DNA of 64,000 nt from assembly GCF_015223055.1 (NCBI RefSeq), contig NZ_JADFBX010000007.1, positions 124,001 to 188,000 of the forward strand. The letters run 5' to 3'. Source of the stretch: Pedobacter sp. MC2016-24 (GTDB taxonomy: Bacteria > Bacteroidota > Bacteroidia > Sphingobacteriales > Sphingobacteriaceae). Made by a program: the position numbers and the translations under genes. How positions within the stretch are numbered: the first letter of the stretch is position 1; each line of letters opens with the position of its first letter. This document shows positions 36,019 to 44,961 of this stretch, one piece after another. Below the pieces are notes generated by a model that did not search any database, had not been told where the DNA came from, and was given only the letters and a program-made list of their open reading frames with translations.

Positions 36019-36891
36019 TTAGCTTTTTCTTTGCTGGATTTCTTTGATCATTCTAAAGGATAAGTAACCTACCAGCGCAATTAAAAGCGCCAGGGCAGAC
36101 CAAATCCATATTTTAGTGCTGAAAACACCCAGCTTAACTACGGTTTCCGGTAAAGTTCTTCTAAAATTCAGTACTTTAATTGAAGGGCCGGTGCGACTGA
36201 TGCTGTCGCTAAAATAGCTTAAATCGTATCTGGGAAATTCCAGATCTGCTTGCCCCATCTTTACCACATAGTGCTTTTCTTTTTCCAGGTAAGCGGTCAG
36301 GTACATATTGCTTTGGTAAGCTTTGATGCCTTTGATGATCAGAGCGGGGTTATCTTCATTTTCAATAATGACAGATAAATTTTCATATCTGGAACTGCCG
36401 GGAAGGAAAATCAGGGTTGGTTTACCCGAAGTAATGACAAAATCTACCAGGCGAATGTAAGGCTCGCTATAGCGCCGTCTGCTGTTATAGTCTGGATTGA
36501 CACTGGCTATATAGGCATTTCTGCGGTAAAATTTAAATCCCTGAACCTCCAGTTCCAATTTGTCAATCTGGTAAGCGGCATCAAAAGCAACAGAAATGAC
36601 CGTTTGTTTTTTATCCTTTTCTTCCTTTGTGCTCACTGTTGGCATCGGGATCGGCGTATTGTCCAGCGTATCCGTTTTTTTTCTCAGCAGGTATGGAGTT
36701 TCACTTTTTCCCTGATAGATGCGAATGTCATTCAATTCCAGACTTTTCGTTTTGGCTACCAGTTCAGGACTTAACAACACATTGTAAAAGCCACTTTTAG
36801 ACACCGGCGCCAAATCTGCCTGCCAGTTAAAGGATTGGCCGCTGCTTACAGCGACCTTAAATAATAGCAATATGAAAATGCAGGTTCTCAT
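36019..36891 (-). CDS. DUF3999-like envelope protein
   Basis: 290 residues. A signal peptide (ends VSSGQS) leads into a mostly beta exported domain with discoidin-like features (LELNDIRIYQGKSETPYLLRKK, YQIDKLELEVQGFKF). One transmembrane helix near the C-terminus (about 262-280, IWIWSALALLIALVGYLSF) precedes a basic tail. It starts 2 bp after the DUF2339 gene. DUF3999/DUF2339 adjacency is known from proteobacteria and supports the call. The function is unknown; a membrane-anchored periplasmic partner of the multi-pass protein is the natural reading. Confidence 0.75.
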   Translation of the reverse strand: MRTCIFILLLFKVAVSSGQSFNWQADLAPVSKSGFYNVLLSPELVAKTKSLELNDIRIYQGKSETPYLLRKKTDTLDNTPIPMPTVSTKEEKDKKQTVISVAFDAAYQIDKLELEVQGFKFYRRNAYIASVNPDYNSRRRYSEPYIRLVDFVITSGKPTLIFLPGSSRYENLSVIIENEDNPALIIKGIKAYQSNMYLTAYLEKEKHYVVKMGQADLEFPRYDLSYFSDSISRTGPSIKVLNFRRTLPETVVKLGVFSTKIWIWSALALLIALVGYLSFRMIKEIQQRKS

Positions 36892-36893
36892 AA

Positions 36894-39413
36894 TTAATCC
36901 TGTTCAGGTTTGTCTTCAGTTTGTGTTTCTTGCGATTTTCGGTCGTTGTCCAGCAATAATTTCTTTAAACGCTGATACATAAAAGAGATAACCAGCAGTA
37001 AAACACCCAAAGAAATGAATGCCGCAATTTTTCCTCCTTCGGATAAATTTCTCAAGTCAAATAAGAATAGTTTAAGCAAAGTGACAGCCAACAGGGTAAT
37101 GGAAATGATCCTGATGTTTTTAGACTTCCAACGCATGCCAATATAGATATAAAGGAAGGCAAAACATCCCCATAAAATGGCAAATCCGGTTTTGTGCGTG
37201 TTGTCCAGTATGGTATAGATAGATTTTGTTTTCCAGTATTGGGTCGTAACCATCAAATGGTCAAGCTCTGCACTGGCAACATATAAAATAAAGAAACTCC
37301 CTACCCATTGAAAAATGAGTAATGCCTGTGCGGATTTTCCATTTTTTACAAATTTATACAAGTAATATAAAGCAATTAGCGCCAGTATCACCAGTACATA
37401 ATGAAACAGGTAATTGGCAAATGATCCATTCGGACCCTGCAAATAAGCGTTTCTCAAGGCAATGGTCTCGAAATTGAACATGAACAGGTAACATGCCAGT
37501 GAAACGGCAATGATGGCACCTACAATCAATTTGTACGATTCCTCCAGTCTATCTTTGATTACAGCAGCAACCACGATCAGGTAAAGGTAATTGAAAGCGC
37601 CCAGCACAAGTACTTTGGTTTGTGGGAAATAAATTGCAGCCTGGTAATTCAGTTCAAAACAGATGATAAAATAGCCCAGTACCGTACTGGTAATGGCAAT
37701 GATAGTTCTTGCTGTTTTAACCTCGTCAAAAAGTATGGACCTGATTTCTGTTTTAAGTAAACGCGAATACAGAATTAAAGCGGCCAGTACCACAACACCC
37801 GTCACGAAACCTTTATTTGCAATCGGGGTAAGTGTCAATTTACTGTTCAGCGTACTCCAATATACTTGTTGCCAGTCCAGCACCAGGCTTACAGCCATTA
37901 AAGCCAGTACAACAATAGAAGCCTGCCGGATCAGGGTAATGCCCGACTTTTGTGATAACCAAATTAACAGTACACTTTCTGCAGCCCAGAATAGGGTAAT
38001 GTAATTTCCGTCCAATTGTACCGGAGCAGCCAGGGTAATAAAGGTCAGTACCAATCCGATCAGTAAATAGATCAGGTTTCTATCTACCTTATCATGTTTA
38101 TACAAGGCATAAGCAAATATCAGGTTGATGACACCCATAGCGGCCGTAAACAGGCCACGGTAGTCACCACCACCCAGATGATTTAGAATAAACATACCTG
38201 CGCCATAGTACAAAAAGGTATTGCTGAGTAATATACCAATCTCCATTGCATTGAAATTGGTTTTTTCTTTGATGTTGTTAATGATGTTCATGGCCAGGAA
38301 CACCAGGTAAAATAAAGTGCCGAATATCAGGGCTCCCGCATAAGGAGCTGGCTTTCCTTTACTGAGTACCACATCAAACTGTAACCAGGAACCATATAGT
38401 ATAATGGTGAAAATATAGCAAACAATATTTACGACTGACCATTTTTTGTAATAGGCCAAAATCAGCATACCAATGTTTAAGGTCAATATATAGGTAAACA
38501 GGACTACGTAATTACCTGCACCATTGCTTACCATGAATGGGGCGCCAAAGCCACCCAGTACGGCAAATATGGCAAGTTCTTTACGGTCGTAACTAATCGA
38601 GAGCAAGATGGTGAATGCCGTAATTAAAATGGTAATGATGAAAGCTACGGTCTGACTAAACAAGTGGTATTGCTGGTAGCCAATCGTTACTGTAAAGTAG
38701 AGGATAGCGATACCGCCGCCCACCAGAACGGAACTGAAAGTTGCAAATGACTTTCGCATCCGATGGGCAAGGGCAATCATCCCTCCGCCACATAAAATAC
38801 CGATGCTTACCCGGCCAATTTCATTGATCCAATCCTTATCAATGGCGTATTTTAAGAAAAAACCCATACCTAAAACCAGGATCACAATACCGATTTTGTT
38901 AAACAGGTTTTCACCAATAAATTTCTCCAGATCAGGATTACGTTCGCTGAAAGATGGTTTACGTGCCGGAGGTATATATTCCCGTTGCGGTTGAACCTGT
39001 GCTTCGGCAACAATCCTCGCAATCGGCTCTGGAGCAGCGATAAATTCTTCTTCTTCAATAGCCGCTGGTTCCGGAATAACCGGGGTTTCGGCTACCGGCG
39101 GAAGGACAGGCTCTGGGACAGGCGTTATTACTGGCTCGGGAACTACCGGCTCAACAGGTCTTTGGTAAGGTACGTAAGGCGTAAATGGCTTTTCTTCTAC
39201 CGGAATGGGAATATTGACTGGTTGTATTTGAGCGTCAGGCTGGCGTTGCTCCTGAGGCGCCTGGTATTGCTGCTCTTTTGCCGCCAGTTTGGCATTTAGA
39301 TCCTGAATCTGATGATACAAAAAATCAAGCTTTTCGCTCAATGCACTTTTCAGCTGCATGACAACGAACAGCAAAATGATAATTGCAATAAGGACAATTG
39401 TTTCTAAAAACAT
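36894..39413 (-). CDS. DUF2339 multi-pass membrane protein
   Basis: 839 residues. An N-terminal anchor helix and a short coiled segment (about 20-50, LSEKLDFLYHQIQDLNAKLAA) are followed by a Pro/Glu/Val-rich linker (about 55-150). Then come more than twenty hydrophobic helices to about residue 815 and a charged tail. The start of the membrane part, FIGENLFNKIGIVILVLGMGFF and AIDKDWINEIGRVSIGI, is typical of DUF2339. Inner-membrane protein of unknown function; the proline-rich linker would span part of the envelope or cytosol. Co-transcribed with the downstream DUF3999-like gene. Confidence 0.88.
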   Translation of the reverse strand: MFLETIVLIAIIILLFVVMQLKSALSEKLDFLYHQIQDLNAKLAAKEQQYQAPQEQRQPDAQIQPVNIPIPVEEKPFTPYVPYQRPVEPVVPEPVITPVPEPVLPPVAETPVIPEPAAIEEEEFIAAPEPIARIVAEAQVQPQREYIPPARKPSFSERNPDLEKFIGENLFNKIGIVILVLGMGFFLKYAIDKDWINEIGRVSIGILCGGGMIALAHRMRKSFATFSSVLVGGGIAILYFTVTIGYQQYHLFSQTVAFIITILITAFTILLSISYDRKELAIFAVLGGFGAPFMVSNGAGNYVVLFTYILTLNIGMLILAYYKKWSVVNIVCYIFTIILYGSWLQFDVVLSKGKPAPYAGALIFGTLFYLVFLAMNIINNIKEKTNFNAMEIGILLSNTFLYYGAGMFILNHLGGGDYRGLFTAAMGVINLIFAYALYKHDKVDRNLIYLLIGLVLTFITLAAPVQLDGNYITLFWAAESVLLIWLSQKSGITLIRQASIVVLALMAVSLVLDWQQVYWSTLNSKLTLTPIANKGFVTGVVVLAALILYSRLLKTEIRSILFDEVKTARTIIAITSTVLGYFIICFELNYQAAIYFPQTKVLVLGAFNYLYLIVVAAVIKDRLEESYKLIVGAIIAVSLACYLFMFNFETIALRNAYLQGPNGSFANYLFHYVLVILALIALYYLYKFVKNGKSAQALLIFQWVGSFFILYVASAELDHLMVTTQYWKTKSIYTILDNTHKTGFAILWGCFAFLYIYIGMRWKSKNIRIISITLLAVTLLKLFLFDLRNLSEGGKIAAFISLGVLLLVISFMYQRLKKLLLDNDRKSQETQTEDKPEQD

Positions 39414-39657
39414 ATAGGTGTAGATGTTTAGTTTTTGCCTAAGGTAATAAAAACAAAATAGGGTTAATCATGCATTTTAAATATTTATGGACAACAATGA
39501 AAGCCATGCAAAGTTTTTTTACCGGTGTTTTTTTGCTGTTCACCTAGTCTTTTGTCCCCTTTAACCAGTAATTTATTTCAGCTCCTAAAGCTAATCCACA
39601 TCTTTACGATAGATTACAATAAAGGAACAGAGATTATAAACCCAATATCGACAGATC

Positions 39658-39870
39658 ATGAACATGCTTAGTTTCAAAACTTCCGTAAAAAGTAAACAGG
39701 ACATCAACTCGATCGCTCCTGTCTTTAATCTTTTGTTTGGCAGTAACTGGTTATTTGCTTTTGAAGATAAAATCCTGAAAGTATTTAGCTCTGTGCCTTG
39801 CCAGGATATGATCCGTTCCTTGCTCAAAGAAAAAGGCATTTCGGCAGAAGAACTGAAATATGCCATCTAA
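39658..39870 (+). CDS. small HMA-like protein of unknown function
   Basis: 70 residues starting MNMLSFKTSVKS. The pattern of strand, helix (INSIAPVFNLLFG), strand (WLFAFEDKILKVFSS) and helix (QDMIRSLLKEKGISAEEL) resembles the ferredoxin-like fold of heavy-metal-associated domains. There is no CxxC metal site, and only one Cys is present. Similar small proteins occur across Bacteroidota (recollection). It is a lone gene with a small hairpin 50 bp after its stop, divergent from DUF2339 across a 244-bp gap in which I see no convincing element. Confidence 0.65.
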   Translation: MNMLSFKTSVKSKQDINSIAPVFNLLFGSNWLFAFEDKILKVFSSVPCQDMIRSLLKEKGISAEELKYAI

Positions 39871-39920
39871 ACTAAATTATTCTTATTTCCCTATGTAATT
39901 TTCTTGTTAGGGCAGGATGC

Positions 39921-39939
39921 TGCAGGATGCCTTCCTGCA
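39921..39939. terminator. small hairpin after the HMA-like gene
   Basis: TGCAGGA (39921-39927) pairs with TCCTGCA (39933-39939) across a 5-base loop, followed by CTTTACTT. A neighbouring GCAGGATGC is repeated at 39912-39920 and 39922-39930. It is a weak terminator candidate. Confidence 0.35.
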
Positions 39940-39994
39940 CTTTACTTCATATGTTAGCGGTTAGAATAAGTTTAACCAAATATATTCCCGCACA

Positions 39995-41413
39995 ATGAGA
40001 CGTATCCATTACATTTTTCTTACAGTATGCTTATTATCCGGCTTAACCGCCTTTGCCCAGCCTAAAACTCCGGAATGGGTAGCTAAAGTAGGTTCCAGAA
40101 AGTTTAACTTTAAAAAAGATATATACAGTGTCAACAAATTTGGTGCTGTAAACGATGGCAAAACATTAAATACAACAGCCATTCAAAAAGCCATTGATGC
40201 CTGTGCAGCCAAAGGTGGTGGCGTAGTTTCATTTGAGCCTGGTAAATACCTGACCGGATCTTTATTTGTGAAAAGTGGTGTAAATCTTACCATAGGTCAG
40301 GGTGTTGAAATTCTGGGTAGTCAGGACATCAAAGACTATCCTGAAATTGATACCCGTGTAGCTGGCATCGAAATGAAATGGCCGGCAGCTTTAATCAATA
40401 TCTTAAAACAGGAAAAAGCAGGAATTTCAGGAACCGGGTTAATTAATGCACAGGGTAAACCTTTCTGGGACTACTACTGGAACCTCAGAAAAGAATACGA
40501 TCCTAAGGGATTGCGCTGGATTGTAGATTATGATGCGAAGCGCCCAAGGACGATTTTAATTGAATCAGCCAAAGATGTGGTTTTAAAAGAATTAAATATA
40601 CAACAGGCTGGTTTCTGGACAGTACAGATATTGTACGCTTCGTATGTAACCGTGGATAAAATTACCATCCGCAACAACGTAGACGGGCATGGGCCTAGTA
40701 CAGATGGCATCGATATCGATTCTTCTTCCTGGATTTTAGTTCAAAACTGCGACATTGACTGCAACGACGATAACTTTTGCCTGAAAGCCGGACGCGATTG
40801 GGATGGTTTGCGCGTAAACAGGCCAACAGAGTACGTGGTGGTACGCAACAGTGTAGCCAGAAAAGGGGCAGGTTTACTTACATTGGGTAGTGAAACTTCC
40901 GGAGGAATCAGACATGTATGGGCTACCGACCTGGTGGGCTACGGTACCGGCAATTCCATCAATATCAAATCGGCCAGAACGCGTGGCGGAACAGTTGAAG
41001 ATGTGTATTTCGGTAACATCACCATGCACGGGGTAGGCAATGTGGTTCAGATTAATCCAAACTGGAACCCAGCCTACAGCTATTCTACACTTCCGGCAGG
41101 CTATAACCCGGATTCCATTCCAAGCCACTGGACCAAATTATTGAAACATGTAGAACCGGAATCTAAAGGCATTCCACACATTCAAAATATCAATATTTAT
41201 AATGTAAAAGCAACAGGTGCAAAAAAAGCAGTCAACGCCAATGGCTATAGCGAAAGCATTTTAAAAAATTTCAACCTGAGCAATATCTCTGTAGAAACTG
41301 CCAATGCTGGCGATATCAATTTTGCACAAGACTGGAAGTTCGATAATGTGGTGATCAAAGCTGCCGATGGCAGTAAAATTAAAGTAGAAAACTCCTTAAA
41401 CGTAAAACCTTAA
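39995..41413 (+). CDS. GH28 polygalacturonase-type glycoside hydrolase
   Basis: 472 residues, signal peptide ending TAFAQ. The opening FKKDIYSVNKFGAVNDGKTLN and a right-handed beta-helix body are typical of GH28. Catalytic aspartates: STDGID (Asp237, Asp240) and NDDNF (Asp258, Asp259). The family GHG motif reads GAG here (KGAGLLTLGSETSGG), and RIK reads NIK in INIKSAR. It is an inverting hydrolase of galacturonan-type substrates. The missing His suggests an exo-acting or rhamnogalacturonan-type activity rather than a classical endopolygalacturonase (inference). It is first in a plus-strand group leading to the HTCS; no promoter match was found in the 124 bp upstream. Confidence 0.92.
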   Translation: MRRIHYIFLTVCLLSGLTAFAQPKTPEWVAKVGSRKFNFKKDIYSVNKFGAVNDGKTLNTTAIQKAIDACAAKGGGVVSFEPGKYLTGSLFVKSGVNLTIGQGVEILGSQDIKDYPEIDTRVAGIEMKWPAALINILKQEKAGISGTGLINAQGKPFWDYYWNLRKEYDPKGLRWIVDYDAKRPRTILIESAKDVVLKELNIQQAGFWTVQILYASYVTVDKITIRNNVDGHGPSTDGIDIDSSSWILVQNCDIDCNDDNFCLKAGRDWDGLRVNRPTEYVVVRNSVARKGAGLLTLGSETSGGIRHVWATDLVGYGTGNSINIKSARTRGGTVEDVYFGNITMHGVGNVVQINPNWNPAYSYSTLPAGYNPDSIPSHWTKLLKHVEPESKGIPHIQNINIYNVKATGAKKAVNANGYSESILKNFNLSNISVETANAGDINFAQDWKFDNVVIKAADGSKIKVENSLNVKP

Positions 41414-41424
41414 AACGCGACAGC

Positions 41425-44400
41425 ATGGTTATGAAAAAACTGTATTGCCTGCTTTCCTTTTTTTGTGTCACCCTAAGTGCTGTTTTTGCACAGGAGCTTT
41501 ATCCGCCTAAGTTAATTCCGGGTAACTGGCATAAGGAACAACGTGAACTGCGGTATCATCCTGAAGGTACAGACTTTGTGATCCGCAATGGGAACCGACG
41601 TTTTACGCGTGCTTTATATGGTACAAATACAGCTTTTAGAGTTGAAGCCGGTGATTTGCCGGAATTTGCCATGTATATGCCCGGAATGGGTGGAAACCTG
41701 AAGCTGGGTTTAATTGCAGGCAAAGAAAGCAAATGGTTGATCAAAGCTGAAAACATTACAGCCCGGTACCGCGCCGGATCCATGATTTATGACATTCAGG
41801 ACCCGATGTTGGGTAAGGGCACTTTACACCTGGTGATTCTGGCTTTAAGCAAGGCGGAGGGCTTGGTTTTACAGGCACGGTTTGATAATGTAAATCAGGA
41901 TGTTACCCTGTTATGGGCATTTGGAGGTGCCACAGGTAAGAACTTCAGCCGCAATGGCGATATGGGGCCAGATCCGGAATCCGTATTTTACCTGAAACCC
42001 GAAAACTGTAAAGACAATGTGTTTAGCATCGACAACAATGCTTTTACTTTGAAATATGGCAGCAATAAAACACTTATCGGATCTTTTCCGGCAGCAGGTT
42101 TAAAAATTGCAGATGCTGCACAGCAAAACAGTCCCCTGGAGCTGGATCAATCCAAGACAGGACTTAACCCGGTAATAACCGGTAAACTGAAAGTACAAAA
42201 TTCAAAAGATTGGTATTTTTTGATCCAGAACCCGCTGAGCGACCAGGCCCCTAAAAACTGGACGGTTGTCAATCAGTTTCAGCAGGCTGAAGCTTCGCGT
42301 AAAGCGATTGCCGACCGCGTACAGATGCATACGCCAGATCCTTTCATGAATACAGTAGGTGGGGCTTTAAGTGTCGCTTCTGACGGAATTTGGGAAAGTC
42401 CTTCTTACATGCATGGCGCAATCGGCTGGCGCATGCGTTTGAATGGCTGGCGCGGTGCATATACCGCTGATCCATTGGGTTGGCACGATCGGGCGAAAAC
42501 ACATTTCAGTGCTTATGCGAAATCACAGGTGCTTAGTCCGGCTAGCGGACCAGTAGTTGCCGATACGGCTTTAAACCTGGCCCGTTCTAAAGAAGCCATG
42601 GGCACAGCCATGTTCAGCAGCGGCTACATCAGTCGCGATCCGGAAGGTAAATCGATCCGGCCGCATCATTATGACATGAACCTGGTCTTTATTGATCAAT
42701 TGTTGTGGCATTTCAACTGGACGGGTGATCTGAATTACGTGCGTGAACTTTGGCCAATGTTGCAACGTCACCTGGCTTGGGAAAAGCGGACTTTCGATCC
42801 GGATAACAATGGACTATATGATGCCTACGCCGTAATCTGGGCTAGTGATGCGCTCCAATACAGTGGTGGCAGTGTAACACATTCCTCTGCTTACAATTAC
42901 CGTGCTAATGTTACAGCCGCAAAACTTGCTAAACTGTTGGGAGAAGATCCTGCTCCTTACCAGAAGGAAGCAGATCAGATTTTGAAAGCAATGAATGAGC
43001 AGCTCTGGATGCCATCGAAAGGTTGGTTTGCGGAATATAAAGACGGACTGGGCTTAAAACAATTGCATCCTTCGGCTGCTTTATGGACCATTTACCACAG
43101 CATTGATTCTGATGTGCCTGATGCTTTTCAAGCCTGGCAAAGTTTACGTTATGTAGATACAGGACTTCCCCATATTGGTGTACGTGCCAATGGCCTGAAG
43201 GATGAAGGATACTATACCGTCTCCACCACCAACTGGATGCCTTATGAATGGTCTTTAAACAATGTGGTGCTTGCCGAATCTACCCACACGGCATTGGCCA
43301 ACTGGCAGGCGGGGCGCACAGAAGAAGCCTTTAAACTTTGGAAAAGTGAATTGTTAAGCAGCATGTATATGGGCGGTAGTCCGGGTAATTTTGTCCAGAT
43401 ATCACACTATGACGCCAATCGTGGTGAAGCGTATCGTGATTTTGCTGACCCGGTAGGGATCAACTCCAGGGCATTGGTAGAAGGCCTTTTCGGAATCGTT
43501 CCGGATGCACTGAACCATAGACTATTGATTCGTCCGGGTTTACCAGCGGCATGGAATGATGCTTCCCTCAAAATTCCAGATCTTTCTTATACTTTTAAAA
43601 GAACCGGAAATACCGATATTTATACCCTGATACCGACCTTTTCAAAAGCATTGCAATTGAAAATGCGGGTGAAAGTACGTGGCGCCGCTTTAAAAGAAGT
43701 TAAAGTAAATGGCAAACCTGTAAAGTGGCGTAATGTCAGTTCAGCCATTGGTATCCCTGAAATTGAAATCAGCAGTCCTGCTGCGGCCAGGTACCAGATT
43801 GAATGGGTGTGGGCGGGCAAAGAAATGACCAGGCCGGTACTAAAGGATACCTACAAATTGGGGGATAGTTTTGAAACCCGGTTTGCTGACGCCCGGATTA
43901 CTAAAATATTCGATCCGCAACAGGTTTTTAAACAGGCCACAATCAAAGGTGGAGAAATCAGGGCGGCATTAACAGGCGAACCTGGTAACCGTACCGTATT
44001 TGTTCAGTTGGAAAGAGCGGCATTAAGTTTTTGGTTTCCTTTGTGTTTTGAATTGAAACCCGCAGAGGCTCTGAAAGATCATACCCTTGATTTAAGCGCC
44101 GCGAACTGGAAAGGCCAAAAGCTGGAGACCCAGGATCTTTCTGCTTATTTTAACGATAAGGTGGGCCAGATTTTTAGCAATAAATATTTGTCGCCAAGGC
44201 CGCAAACCACCACTTTGCAATTGCCGGTACAAGGTATTGGCGATTGGCCGCACCCCAATTTAAAACCAGAAATCAATGACGAAGGCTTACGCCATATGGC
44301 AGGAGCTAAAAATGAAATTCAACTGCCTTCTGGAATTGTGTTTAGAACGCCTTCCAAAGCAGATTTAAAAAATATAATCTATACCTCACAATGGGATAAT

Positions 44401-44829
44401 TATCCAACAGCGATGGAAATCCCTTTGTCAGGAAAAGCTACAGCTGCCTTCTTCATGCTGGCCGGTTCAACGAATACCATGCAAAGCCGGATGGAAAATG
44501 GCAGGATAGAGGTGGTTTATACCGATGGAACCTCGGACACACTGGCACTTCGCAACCCGGAGAATTGGTGGCCCATTGAAAAAGATTTATATGTAGATGG
44601 TTTTGCCTTCGATACTGGTGCGCCAAGACCATTGCGTATCCATTTAAAGACCGGGAAAATAGTGACAGCAGCCGAAGGGGAACAGTGGAACGGTAAAGAC
44701 ATCGATGGTGGGGCGGCAACAGCCCTGGGGATCGCTTTAAATCCAGCGAAAACACTGGCAAAAATTAAACTTTCTGCAGTATGTAATGATGTGGTGATCG
44801 GGTTAATGGGGATTACTTTACTGAGATAA
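41425..44829 (+). CDS. DUF4450-type six-hairpin glycosidase-like protein
   Basis: 1134 residues, 11 bp after GH28, with a signal peptide ending VFAQ. Residues about 25-280 form a beta domain I recognise as DUF4450-like (LRYHPEGTDFVIRNGNRRF, YMPGMGGNLKLGL). About 300-720 look like an (alpha/alpha)6 barrel (GWRMRLNGWRGAYTADPLGW, YDAYAVIWASDALQYSGG, TTNWMPYEWSLNN, GGSPGNFVQISHYD). The remainder is beta-rich, with a terminal sandwich. The barrel recalls rhamnosidase- and arabinofuranosidase-type families acting on pectin side chains. The context of GH28, acetylesterase and HTCS agrees with that, but no catalytic residue can be assigned with confidence. Confidence 0.7.
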   Translation: MVMKKLYCLLSFFCVTLSAVFAQELYPPKLIPGNWHKEQRELRYHPEGTDFVIRNGNRRFTRALYGTNTAFRVEAGDLPEFAMYMPGMGGNLKLGLIAGKESKWLIKAENITARYRAGSMIYDIQDPMLGKGTLHLVILALSKAEGLVLQARFDNVNQDVTLLWAFGGATGKNFSRNGDMGPDPESVFYLKPENCKDNVFSIDNNAFTLKYGSNKTLIGSFPAAGLKIADAAQQNSPLELDQSKTGLNPVITGKLKVQNSKDWYFLIQNPLSDQAPKNWTVVNQFQQAEASRKAIADRVQMHTPDPFMNTVGGALSVASDGIWESPSYMHGAIGWRMRLNGWRGAYTADPLGWHDRAKTHFSAYAKSQVLSPASGPVVADTALNLARSKEAMGTAMFSSGYISRDPEGKSIRPHHYDMNLVFIDQLLWHFNWTGDLNYVRELWPMLQRHLAWEKRTFDPDNNGLYDAYAVIWASDALQYSGGSVTHSSAYNYRANVTAAKLAKLLGEDPAPYQKEADQILKAMNEQLWMPSKGWFAEYKDGLGLKQLHPSAALWTIYHSIDSDVPDAFQAWQSLRYVDTGLPHIGVRANGLKDEGYYTVSTTNWMPYEWSLNNVVLAESTHTALANWQAGRTEEAFKLWKSELLSSMYMGGSPGNFVQISHYDANRGEAYRDFADPVGINSRALVEGLFGIVPDALNHRLLIRPGLPAAWNDASLKIPDLSYTFKRTGNTDIYTLIPTFSKALQLKMRVKVRGAALKEVKVNGKPVKWRNVSSAIGIPEIEISSPAAARYQIEWVWAGKEMTRPVLKDTYKLGDSFETRFADARITKIFDPQQVFKQATIKGGEIRAALTGEPGNRTVFVQLERAALSFWFPLCFELKPAEALKDHTLDLSAANWKGQKLETQDLSAYFNDKVGQIFSNKYLSPRPQTTTLQLPVQGIGDWPHPNLKPEINDEGLRHMAGAKNEIQLPSGIVFRTPSKADLKNIIYTSQWDNYPTAMEIPLSGKATAAFFMLAGSTNTMQSRMENGRIEVVYTDGTSDTLALRNPENWWPIEKDLYVDGFAFDTGAPRPLRIHLKTGKIVTAAEGEQWNGKDIDGGAATALGIALNPAKTLAKIKLSAVCNDVVIGLMGITLLR

Positions 44830-44855
44830 ATAAAAATACAATTGGTTAGATGAGC

Positions 44856-44904
44856 AAAAAGCCCGTATCTGTGAATAAAAGCAGGTATGGGCAGGATGCT
44901 TTTT
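44856..44904 (+). terminator. hairpin after the DUF4450 gene
   Basis: GCCCGTATCTG (44861-44871) and CAGGTATGGGC (44882-44892) form an 11-bp stem with two G-U pairs. Flanking AAAAAGC and GCTTTTT can extend it with a bulge, ending in a T5 run. It lies about 30 bp after the stop and may partly separate GH28/DUF4450 from the esterase-HTCS pair. Confidence 0.5.
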
Positions 44905-44961
44905 CTATTTATTTTTTGCAAATTAAGCCCGATAATTAAACGACCAATATAAACCAAACGC

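Noticed and set aside
39912..39930. GCAGGATGC doublet as a repeat array or recombination site
   Set aside because: Only two short copies that overlap a small hairpin; a similar GCAGGATGC at 44891 is probably chance within another terminator.
41425..44829. Assignment of the large protein to GH142/GH143 of the RG-II pathway
   Set aside because: Size and context fit loosely, but the C-terminus looks like a beta-sandwich and not a five-bladed propeller, and I could not place catalytic residues.
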